Below the pieces are notes generated by a model. It was not told where the DNA came from. It worked only from the letters and a program-made list of their open reading frames with translations, and searched no databases. Positions 34,092 to 41,453 of a stretch of DNA of 64,000 bases are shown one piece after another (the first letter of the stretch is position 1; every line of letters begins with the position of its first letter). Both the position numbers and the translations under genes were made by a program. Origin of the DNA: Mycolicibacterium sp. TY81 (GTDB lineage Bacteria > Actinomycetota > Actinomycetes > Mycobacteriales > Mycobacteriaceae); contig NZ_AP023363.1 of NCBI RefSeq assembly GCF_018326285.1, positions 124,001 through 188,000 on the forward strand. Reading direction: 5' to 3'.

Positions 34092-34622
34092 ATGACTGAC
34101 ATCGCCGACTTCGAACGGCAGGTCATGCGCGTTCTGGGACCAAAGCTGCACGAGCGGCTTCAGCGCGCCAGCGACGCCGAACTGAGCATTGAGGACCTGT
34201 TCGGCGACCCTGAGCAGGTCGCCGAGAAGATGGCGGCCTCACTGCCTGCCAGCCACACCTACGACGACATCTCTGGCCCCTTCTACGACACTGCCGGCCT
34301 GGTGAAGTGGCTGGGCATCTCTCGGCAGGCCGTTCACCAGAAGGTCGCCAAGCATGCGCTGCTGGGGTGCCCCACCGCTGACGGCAGCACCCTGTTCCCC
34401 ACCTGGCAGTTCCTGCCCAACGGCGCAACCATCCCCGCGCTTGCCGAGGTCCTGGCCGTCCTGGCCGAAGGCACCGACGACCCGTGGATGATCGCCCTCT
34501 GGATGCAGGCGCCATCGGCGCTGCTCGATGGGCATCGCGCGAGCGGCTGGTTGCGTCGGGGCGGCGATCCACAGCGGGTCCTGACCATGGCCCGCGACAC
34601 CGCGGCCCGGTGGAAGGTATGA
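34092..34622 (+). CDS. Xre/MbcA-type antitoxin of the second RES module
   Basis: 176 residues (MTDIADFERQVMRVLG...). A helical N-terminus is followed by GLVKWLGISRQAVHQKVAKHALLG, a clear HTH, then by PTWQFLPNG and the toxin-binding end APSALLDGHRASGWLRRGGDPQRVLTMARDTAARW. The stop overlaps the toxin start as ATGA. A TTG start 33 bases upstream is possible, but the ATG has GGGAG before it. Distinct in sequence from the antitoxin at 29563. Confidence 0.82.
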   Translation: MTDIADFERQVMRVLGPKLHERLQRASDAELSIEDLFGDPEQVAEKMAASLPASHTYDDISGPFYDTAGLVKWLGISRQAVHQKVAKHALLGCPTADGSTLFPTWQFLPNGATIPALAEVLAVLAEGTDDPWMIALWMQAPSALLDGHRASGWLRRGGDPQRVLTMARDTAARWKV

Positions 34623-35254
34623 GCCGGCCGCGTCAGGAACGGGCTCTGGGTAGTCCGCCGGCAGACCTCGCAGGGTTTCCGAAGTGGCGGCTGCGTCCGA
34701 ACTTCGTGTTGAGGCGGGCGCACCGCGCTGGCCTGTCCCCGTGGTGGTTTTCTTCCGATCTGTCGGGCCGGTTTGACCTGGTGAGCCCGTCCGGCACGTG
34801 CTATCTGGCAACGGACGTGAGCACGGCGCTGCGGGAGAGGTTCGGCCACGACTTGGTCGAGCAGGGCACGGTGTCGTTCAAGTTCGCCGCCCAGACGGAA
34901 GTGTCCGCGTTGATGGTGCCGGCCGGGCGGTGGGTTGCCGACTGTTGCCATGATGACGCTGCGCGGTTCGGTCTCACGCGCGAGCTGGGAACGTGCGCTC
35001 TCTACGAGCTGCCGCAGGGGTGGGCGATGGCACTGCACGGTGGCGGGCACCATGGTTTGCGTTATCAGACTCGGTTCACTACCGGTCCGCGTCCGAACGC
35101 GGTGGCGTTGTTCGATGACGGCGGGGTGCACGATTGGCCGGTCGATCCCGCGCCGCTGGGTGGGGTGCAGGCCTGCACCGATGCCGGAATTGAGGTCGCG
35201 GACCTGCCCACGCGGGCGCAGCTGCGGGTCATCGAGCCGCCCGAAGGCAAGTAG
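34619..35254 (+). CDS. RES-domain toxin, second module
   Basis: 211 residues from the ATGA overlap at 34619. RES features: FVLRRAHRAGLSPWWFSSDLSGRFDL with the conserved Arg, SGTCYLATDVSTALRERFG with Tyr and Glu in the expected arrangement, and a later RYQTRFTTGP. The predicted activity is NAD+ breakdown. Relative to the 30072 toxin it has a longer N-terminus and little direct similarity, so the two modules were acquired separately rather than by duplication. Confidence 0.82.
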   Translation: MSRPRQERALGSPPADLAGFPKWRLRPNFVLRRAHRAGLSPWWFSSDLSGRFDLVSPSGTCYLATDVSTALRERFGHDLVEQGTVSFKFAAQTEVSALMVPAGRWVADCCHDDAARFGLTRELGTCALYELPQGWAMALHGGGHHGLRYQTRFTTGPRPNAVALFDDGGVHDWPVDPAPLGGVQACTDAGIEVADLPTRAQLRVIEPPEGK

Positions 35255-35469
35255 CGGCTCCGGCCGGTCCTCACGCCCAGGTATTCCACCGGATCGGGCG
35301 CCGTGGCGGTGGTTGAGTTCGGTGTCGACGGCCGCCGAGGCTGCTCGGACGTCAGTTCCAGGTCTTTGGGCCGAGCACGACGATCTGATTTTTGAGGTTG
35401 TTGAACTTCAGTAGCACAAAGTCCTGGGTGTCGCTCTGTTGATCGACCATCACTGTCGCCTGCTCGTCT

Positions 35470-37270
35470 CAGCATGTAGTCCTGAGTCTGGTCCGTTGCC
35501 TTTTGGTCCATTAGGCAGCCTCGCCTTGCGGTGAGGCGCTTCCATTGCTGGATTGAGGTTTCACAGCCACCTGCGCCGCCGAAGCGGTCGTCTTACGGTC
35601 GGCTCCACCCCTGTCGAAGCAGGCACTCTGCTCCGCTCGCGCTAGGCGCGCGAGGTTGATCGCGGCGTTGAGATCACGATCGATCACCAGGCCACAGTCG
35701 TTGTTGTCGCAGACATAGGTGCGTTCTGACAGGTTCAGCTTGGTTTTCACCGAACCGCAACCAGAACATGTCTTCGAGCTTGGATACCACCGGTCGGCCT
35801 TAACGTGAACTGACCCGTACCACGTTGTCTTGTAGGCGATCTGACGCAGAAACTCACCCAAACCAGCATCAGCGACCGCACGGTTCAAACCCCGTTTGCG
35901 GGCGCCGCCGGCGGCCATCATGTTCTTCACCGCGAGGGTCTCGGTACCGATCACCTCGAAGGACTGTGCGAGGTGGGTGGTCAGTTTGTGCAGCCGGTCG
36001 CGTCGCAGGTTGGCCACCCGCGTGTGCTGCGCAGCGATGAGCTGTTGTGTGCGGCGCCACGCGTTCGAGGGCTCACGCCTGGCTTTGGCAGCGGGGTCCC
36101 ACGGCCCGAGTTGGCGGGATGCTTTGCGCTGCAACGCACGCAGCTGCCGCGAAGCGTGCCGCAGTTCGCGCGGAGCGTGCTGTCGCAACAGTTGGCGCCC
36201 GTCGGGGGTGGCCGCGACGATCAGGTCTTTGACACCGAGATCGACACCGATCACCGGTGCCAGCGCCTTGATGTGCGCGGGCCGTTGCGTGGTGCGTTCG
36301 ACGACGCAGGTCAAACTCACCAGCCATCGCCCATGCTCGTGCCGCACGGTGGCTTTGAGGATCCGCGCGGTGCCCGCCTCAAGGCGGCGGGCGAGCTTGC
36401 GCGTTGACTCGTGGGTGCGCAGGCGGCCCAGCCGTGGCAGCGTCACGTGGTGGCGGTCCGGCTCGATGCGGATCGTTCCGGTGGTGAAGGCGAACGCTCG
36501 AGTTGACCTCTTGGACTTGAAGCCCGGGAACCCCATACGTGGGCCTTTGCGCGCCCCCGTGCGGGAGTCTCCCCAGTTCTTCAACGCCAGCGACAGGTTC
36601 TTAACGGCGTTGGCGTACACCTCTTTTGAGTTCTCCTGCCACCACGGCGTCCCGTCCTCGCGCACCGCGACGGTGTGCTTGCGGCGATTGAAGTCGTTGC
36701 GCAGCGATTGGAACGACCACGACAAGGTCGGAGTGAGATCAGTATCGGCGACACCGTAGGACCGTTCCGCATCCCGCTGGCCCAGGTTCGCCTTCACCGC
36801 GCGCAGCATCGTGTTGTAGGCGAACCTGGCTCCGCCAGCATGCGATTCCAACATCGCGGCTTGCGCCGCGCTAGGGTCCAGCGCGAACTGGTATGCCTGC
36901 AGCACCCACCCCTCAGGCACGGTGAACTTCTCGCCCATCACGCCACCTCGGCCCCGGCTTGCTTGGCGGCGGTCACCGCACGCATCGCACGGTTCCTGGC
37001 GCCCCGCCGCCCGTACAGGCGAACGCACATGCTGGTGAGTACTTCGATCATGTCCCGGACCAGGTCGTCGGCGGTCTCACCATCATCGGTCACCACGATG
37101 CGGCTACCCTGCGCCGAAAGGGCCGCTTCCAGGTGCTCGACCCCGAACAGGGCCAGGCGGTCGCGGTGTTCCACAACCAACACTTTCGCAGAGGGATCCG
37201 ACAAGACCCGCCGAATTTTTGGGCGATTCCCGTTGAATCCGGACCCGACTTCAGTCACCACCTCGCCCAC
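35470..37270 (-). mobile_element. IS607-family element, 5'-truncated
   Basis: It holds an intact tnpB and the 3' part of a serine-recombinase tnpA, in the overlapping order typical of IS607. The first part of tnpA and the left end are missing; the junction is at about 37262-37270, inside the 3' end of the gene at 37251-38087. The right end lies in 35255-35510, where I cannot fix the exact base; otherwise that stretch shows no gene. Without TnpA's catalytic Ser domain it cannot move on its own. Confidence 0.7.
35511..36938 (-). CDS. tnpB: TnpB RNA-guided nuclease of the IS607 element
   Basis: 475 residues from the ATG at 36938, which overlaps the tnpA stop as TGATG. An N-terminal helical domain (AYNTMLRAVKANL) is followed by the RuvC nuclease: Asp in IGVDLGVKDLI, Glu in VIGTETLAVKNM and Asp in IDRDLNAAINLA, with a zinc finger of paired Cys (CSGCG and CDNNDCG). 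TnpB proteins cut DNA guided by an RNA from the element's right end and keep the element at its donor site. All catalytic residues are present, so the nuclease may be active even though transposition is lost. Confidence 0.9.
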   Translation of the reverse strand: MGEKFTVPEGWVLQAYQFALDPSAAQAAMLESHAGGARFAYNTMLRAVKANLGQRDAERSYGVADTDLTPTLSWSFQSLRNDFNRRKHTVAVREDGTPWWQENSKEVYANAVKNLSLALKNWGDSRTGARKGPRMGFPGFKSKRSTRAFAFTTGTIRIEPDRHHVTLPRLGRLRTHESTRKLARRLEAGTARILKATVRHEHGRWLVSLTCVVERTTQRPAHIKALAPVIGVDLGVKDLIVAATPDGRQLLRQHAPRELRHASRQLRALQRKASRQLGPWDPAAKARREPSNAWRRTQQLIAAQHTRVANLRRDRLHKLTTHLAQSFEVIGTETLAVKNMMAAGGARKRGLNRAVADAGLGEFLRQIAYKTTWYGSVHVKADRWYPSSKTCSGCGSVKTKLNLSERTYVCDNNDCGLVIDRDLNAAINLARLARAEQSACFDRGGADRKTTASAAQVAVKPQSSNGSASPQGEAA

Positions 37271-37273
37271 CAC
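36938..37273 (-). pseudogene. tnpA: IS607 tnpA serine recombinase, N-terminal half missing
   Basis: The 111-codon frame encodes only the C-terminal half of the recombinase: VVTEVGSGFNGNRPKIRRVL, VLVVEHRDRLALFG, DLVRDMIEVLTSMCVRLYG. The N-terminal MerR-like HTH and the YARVSS segment with the nucleophilic Ser are absent, having been replaced by the 3' end of the upstream gene. Not a functional recombinase. Confidence 0.8.
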
Positions 37274-38087
37274 GTACCCGCAGTTCGCAACCCCAGCGCC
37301 ATGGTGCGGTGGTGTGGAAGGGGACCCAGTCGTCTGGGTTGATGGCGATGGTGGACGGGGTGCCGTCGTTGTGGAGCAGCGTCGCCTCGTTGGGGGTGAT
37401 GGCTTCGACGCGGGACCAGTCGTCGGGGGTGCCGTAGGTGTGGCCTAGGCGGGGGTCTGGAACGAAGTTAGTGGTCGTGATGTCCTGCCAGCGGCGTTTG
37501 GCCCAGCCGCGACCGGACGGTTGGCCGTCTGGCCAAGGGTCGTCGGCGCCGCGCTGGCGGCCGTGGCCGGCGAGTTCGGATGGAGTGAAGAGCTGGCCGT
37601 AGCCGAGGTCGTGAAGGCGGTGGCGGATTGCCTGTTCGTAGTCGGCGATGGGGCCGTCGAGCATGAATCCGCGCAGGGCGACGGTCATGGCCCACCAGAG
37701 TTGGTCGAATGCGGGCCGGGCGATGCGGCGTTCCTTGAGCTGTTCGGCCACCGCGGCGGCGTAGGTGCCGAACCAGGCGACGGCCGCGTCTTCCTGGCAG
37801 GACCAGACCCAGGCGAGGATGCGTCCGATGTCGTCGCCTGGGTGGCGGTATCCGGAGCTTTCGATGTCGTCGACGAAGTAGCCGGCGGTTGTTCTGGCCA
37901 CGTGGGTTCTGAGGTCGGGTTCGATGTCGCTGGTGATGATGAGGGCGTCGCCTGGCACGAGGTGGGCGGCGACGGTGCGGTCCCGGAGGATGTGGGTGAT
38001 GTGGCCGTCTCGGGCGGCGTCCAGGAGTGAGGGCAGCGTTGTTCGGGCTTCGGTTGCCGGGATGAGGCGGTTGGAGTCCAGGCGCAT
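37251..38087 (-). CDS. Phd-like N-terminus fused to a large unassigned domain
   Basis: 278 residues from the ATG at 38087. The first 50 (NRLIPATEARTTLPSLLDAARDGHITHILRDRTVAAHLVP) follow the Phd/YefM antitoxin DNA-binding fold. The following 220 residues are rich in Trp, Asp and His (HPGDDIGRILAWVWSCQEDAAVAWFG, QLWWAMTVALRGFML) and match no family I know. The last residues (RVRGGRGGD) come from the junction with the IS607 remnant, so the natural C-terminus may be lost. A GTACGTA-type operator, shared with the 38549 region, lies 16 bp before the start. Confidence 0.6.
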   Translation of the reverse strand: MRLDSNRLIPATEARTTLPSLLDAARDGHITHILRDRTVAAHLVPGDALIITSDIEPDLRTHVARTTAGYFVDDIESSGYRHPGDDIGRILAWVWSCQEDAAVAWFGTYAAAVAEQLKERRIARPAFDQLWWAMTVALRGFMLDGPIADYEQAIRHRLHDLGYGQLFTPSELAGHGRQRGADDPWPDGQPSGRGWAKRRWQDITTTNFVPDPRLGHTYGTPDDWSRVEAITPNEATLLHNDGTPSTIAINPDDWVPFHTTAPWRWGCELRVRGGRGGD

Positions 38088-38102
38088 ACCCCAGAATCTA
38101 CT

Positions 38103-38121
38103 GTACGTATTGCCGTACGTA
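38103..38121. promoter_or_regulatory. GTACGTA direct-repeat operator, copy 1
   Basis: GTACGTA-TTGCC-GTACGTA, 16 bases upstream of the Phd-fusion start. Its core matches the site at 38376 in 16 of 17 bases. Confidence 0.6.
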
Positions 38122-38375
38122 AATATGTGCAGCGGGTTTGCCCTCAAGGGGTAGCCGAGCTCGGGTTTCCTCCACCGCCCGATTCCGGCCCGAAGGCGGC
38201 TTCGATGGGCGGCGCTGAATCGATGACCAACACCCTCATTCACCTGTCACGACGTGAACTGAGTCGGGGGTTGGAGATGGCGCTTTCTGGCCCAACGAGA
38301 GGTTAGAGGCTCACCCAGAAGGTTCATGTCGCGGCGGCGGCCGGGCCCATTCAATCCACTTACGTGCGGTTTATC

Positions 38376-38394
38376 GTACGTAATGCCGTACGAT
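38376..38394. promoter_or_regulatory. GTACGTA direct-repeat operator, copy 2
   Basis: GTACGTA-ATGCC-GTACGAT, upstream of the plus-strand gene at 38549. With copy 1 it brackets the divergent region 38088-38548, which otherwise holds no gene I can support. Confidence 0.6.
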
Positions 38395-38548
38395 GATGTT
38401 GACCGCCGCGCGGCGGCCGGAGAACTGGGAGGGCCTTGTGATCGCCAAAGGTGTCGGTCGGCGGGTCTACCGTTCGGGCGCATGGCCGCTGCCAGCGCTC
38501 GGCAGCTCTGCGGATCAAATCGATCCGACATCACAGAAAGGCACGTCA

Positions 38549-38896
38549 ATGTTGTTGTCCAACAAAGGAAAATCGAAGACCACCTGGGACGCCTGGCGGT
38601 TCTACCGCGACGTGCGCACGAAGTTCGGGGACTGGAAGCACGTCGAGCTGACCTTTGCGAGCGATCCGCCGGCACGGCCCGAGTCCACCGTCTCCGGCCG
38701 CAGCAAGCTGCTGCGATTCCTCGACGAGAGCGGGAACACTCTCGAACTGCATGGGGTGAACTTCGGATACCGGGGTGGCACGCCAGGCGAAGTCGTGGAA
38801 ACCCTTGTGCAGGAGGGCTTTAACGAGTCGAAGGTCATCGCCGCCGTGTTCAACAGCTCGCAGCGTGAGCTCTACCCGCAGACCCTCGTTCGCTGA
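38549..38896 (+). CDS. Conserved hypothetical, paralogue of 1713-2048
   Basis: 115 residues (MLLSNKGKSKTTWDAWRFYR...), matching the protein at 1713-2048 along its whole length, including WKHVELTF, LRFLDESGNTLELHGVNFGYRGGTPGEVV and YPQTLVR. The start is set by that alignment and by AGAAAGG eight bases upstream. Cytosolic, function unknown. It is followed after 17 bp by a secreted nuclease-like lipoprotein; the other paralogue sits beside a secreted DUF732 protein, so both copies neighbour exported proteins. Confidence 0.72.
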   Translation: MLLSNKGKSKTTWDAWRFYRDVRTKFGDWKHVELTFASDPPARPESTVSGRSKLLRFLDESGNTLELHGVNFGYRGGTPGEVVETLVQEGFNESKVIAAVFNSSQRELYPQTLVR

Positions 38897-38913
38897 TCCG
38901 AAAGCAGCCCGCC

Positions 38914-39585
38914 ATGAATCGCAGCCACATCGCCGTCGCCGTGGCCGTCCTCACGGCCGCCGCCGTCACCGGATGCTCGAGCGGTGCCGATCGAGGCACC
39001 TGGCAACTGACCAAGGCGGCCGACAGCGCAGCGGCGCCAGCGCCGGCCGTATCCGGGTCGTCTGGCGGCCCGTTGGCGGTCGGCCCCGGCCCAACGAACT
39101 ACGTCGTACAGCGGCAGCCTGCGGCTGGTAGTTGCCTGTATCGGCATTCCCCCACCGGCGAGCCGCTGCCGGATCCGCGCTGCACGCCCGGAGCGATCAG
39201 CCCGAAGGTCACCCAAGAGACGCTGGCGCACACCGTCTGTCGTGCCGGCTATACCAAATCCATCCGGCCACCGGTGGCCATCACCCGAGTCGAGAAGCGC
39301 GAGAACGCCAAAAGTTACTCTTACACAGGCGATTTGGCTGACGCTGAATACGATCACCTCGTATCGCTCGTCCTGGGCGGCGACCCGAACGACCCGAGAA
39401 ACCTTTGGGTGGAACCGCCGAGCCCGGGGCATAAGCCCCGGGACGGGGTCAACAATCCGAAAGACGTGGTCGAAAGCCGATTGGCGTCGGCGGTGTGCAC
39501 CGGACGGGTGCCGCTGGCTGATGCGCAGGTCGCGATCGCCACAGACTGGACCACGGCGCTGGATCGTCTTGGCCTTCGCAAGTGA
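38914..39585 (+). CDS. Secreted lipoprotein with HNH-nuclease-like domain
   Basis: 223 residues. The signal peptide ends in AVTGC (lipobox, Cys21), followed by a Ser/Gly/Ala linker. The C-terminal 120 residues carry the pattern of secreted HNH-type nucleases: YTGDLADAEYDHLVSLVLGGDPNDPRNLWVEPP (Asp-His, then the conserved Asn and Leu-Trp) and NNPKDVVESRL. Two Cys pairs could be disulfides. Such proteins are anchored outside the membrane and may degrade DNA; activity is inferred. It forms a probable operon with the paralogue gene upstream. Confidence 0.72.
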   Translation: MNRSHIAVAVAVLTAAAVTGCSSGADRGTWQLTKAADSAAAPAPAVSGSSGGPLAVGPGPTNYVVQRQPAAGSCLYRHSPTGEPLPDPRCTPGAISPKVTQETLAHTVCRAGYTKSIRPPVAITRVEKRENAKSYSYTGDLADAEYDHLVSLVLGGDPNDPRNLWVEPPSPGHKPRDGVNNPKDVVESRLASAVCTGRVPLADAQVAIATDWTTALDRLGLRK

Positions 39586-39961
39586 TCGGGTCGGTGAAGG
39601 TGGTCGGCCTGGCGGCTGGCCGACCCTCCCCCAATGCTGGCCCAATCATGGCTTCGAGTGATCGCTGGGCTGTTCGTGGTGGGATTGCGCTTGAACTGCG
39701 ATGTTGCTTCCCGGCAGGCCGCGGGGTTTGGACGTGTCCCACCCCAATTGCCGGTTCGAGGCACACCCAATTCTGGCCGAGCCATTTCTGACCCTGAATG
39801 CCCGGCGAAGTGCGCGAGCGCGCACCGGGACGTTCGGCGCGAGTGCGCCTGCCGCCCTTCAAAATTCGGTGTCTTTTGGCCGCTGGGAGTCCGCTATGGT
39901 GGATTGAGCGAACGGGATCAGAAATGTTCGCCAGTTTTGCGCAGTGGGGGACAGCTTTTCT
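39586..39961. other. 376-bp region without a supported gene
   Basis: I find no plausible coding frame, tRNA or strong hairpin. A 16-base string CCCCAATTGCCGGTTC at 39742-39757 recurs at 47782-47797 in another gene-poor stretch. Confidence 0.5.
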
Positions 39962-40162
39962 ATGACTGTGGTGTTGTCGTTGCTCGAAAAACTCGGCTCG
40001 TTACACAGCGCCGGATTCCGCATCCTCGAGTCCATTCCGGCTGTCCGGGCAGCACAGGCTCGCCTGGGTTTGGATTCGACGAGTCGGCAGTGGCGCCGGT
40101 TGGAACCTCTGCGTGCCGCACTGATCGCCGCTGTGCCAGAGAGTTCATCTGATCGCGCTTGA
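39962..40162 (+). CDS. Small hypothetical protein
   Basis: 66 residues (MTVVLSLLEKLGSLHSAGFRILESIPAVRAAQ...), amphipathic and helical. There is no clear ribosome site. It is listed because composition and helix pattern look protein-like and the next frame follows closely in the same direction. Weak call. Confidence 0.35.
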   Translation: MTVVLSLLEKLGSLHSAGFRILESIPAVRAAQARLGLDSTSRQWRRLEPLRAALIAAVPESSSDRA

Positions 40163-40190
40163 CTCGGGTCGACAGAAGAGCTCTTTTGAT

Positions 40191-40496
40191 TTGCACCAGA
40201 GCAACATTCAAATCCGTGACGCAATGTTGCTACTGCGCCCCTATGTGACGTCAGTCGATGCCGCGGCATTCTTCGACCGTTACAAGGTGCCCGCCACCGA
40301 GCAGGCCAGTGCTCGACAAGCCTTGCAGTTTGCTCATGCCGCTGCCGCGAGGACCGCTGGGCAGTCGCCGGCCGCGGACAGTGAAGCTGCGGTGTCCCGG
40401 TCGAGCACGCTCACCGAAGAGACCACGGAGCTCTTGCAGATCGCGCGGTGGTGGCCGGCGGCGGTCACTGAGGCTTCGAGCATTGGTACACCATGA
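40191..40496 (+). CDS. Small hypothetical protein, start uncertain
   Basis: Up to 101 residues from a TTG at 40191; an ATG at 40224 would give 90. It contains SVDAAAFFDRYKVPATEQASARQALQFAHAAAAR, a helical stretch, and ends TTELLQIARWWPAAV. Unrecognised; it may be a chance frame. Confidence 0.35.
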   Translation: MHQSNIQIRDAMLLLRPYVTSVDAAAFFDRYKVPATEQASARQALQFAHAAAARTAGQSPAADSEAAVSRSSTLTEETTELLQIARWWPAAVTEASSIGTP

Positions 40497-40568
40497 CGGC
40501 GTCTGAGACGATGACGCTCAAACCGGATTCGCTTCGGCTGCGACTGCACCTGCTCCGCTAGGACAGGC

Positions 40569-40829
40569 TCAATCCCCCTCGGCCTCAAGGTTATCGGCAG
40601 TCCCGCCCCCGTTGCGGCGGCTTCCCGATTGGCGGGCGCGCCAACCGTATCGTTCCTCGACGTCGGCCTGACTCAGGCCGGCCTCGGCCAGTCGACGGCC
40701 GCGCTGTGCGTTGGTTCCACCCACGGCGAGCCCTTCGCCTTCGCACGCCGCCCGCAGCGTCGCGCCGTTGGTGGCATAGGCCAGATTCCACTCTTCCATG
40801 GTCAGCTCGCGGCCGTTCACCCATGGCAT
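40569..40829 (-). CDS. Small hypothetical protein
   Basis: 86 residues. MEEWNLAYATNGATLRAACEGEGLAVGGTNAQRGRRLAEAGLSQADVEERYGWRARQ reads as three helices with an HTH-like middle, followed by a Gly/Arg tail. It starts 38 bp after the disrupted gene upstream. No ribosome site is evident. Confidence 0.5.
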   Translation of the reverse strand: MPWVNGRELTMEEWNLAYATNGATLRAACEGEGLAVGGTNAQRGRRLAEAGLSQADVEERYGWRARQSGSRRNGGGTADNLEAEGD

Positions 40830-41453
40830 AGATGGCCGCCGTCGCTCTGCATCTGTCGATCCGTCCTCAGATCACGTCGTAGGCGATACCCAATAGCAGG
40901 GCATCCTCGGGGTGCAGCAGCTCGCCGCGGTAGTGCTCGAATGATCGCCTCAAGGCGTCGTAAGCTGCTTGGTCCCAGCCCTCGAACTGCCCAATGTAGG
41001 GCCGCAGCGCCAACGCCGCGTAGAAGTCGTTGGTGCCTGTGCATTCCTGCTCGATCCAGCCGAAGCCGTACCTGTGTAGAGCGCCGTAGGCCACGGTTGC
41101 CGCCCGTTTCTGCTCCGGGGAGTCAATCGTAGGTTCCCATAGGCGATGGCCCCCCTGAGACAGCAGCTCACGCAATCGGTCGTAGCGGCGGTCGGCTGGG
41201 TCAATCATCAAGTCGCCGACCGGAACTGAATCAATCACCGTGTACAGCGTCTCATTGATGTCGCCGCGGGCGCGCGTTGCGGGTGTTGCGGTCAGGTAGA
41301 GCGCTCGGTACTGCTCGGGATGCGCCCATATGTCCGCGGCGTCAAGGTCAGGCAAGTACCACAGGCTATCTGGAGTGAGGTTCAGTTCGTAATAGTCTTC
41401 GTCGTTGTCCCAGAACGCGTCGTTCACCCACAGTCCAAACGGCGCGCGTGAGG

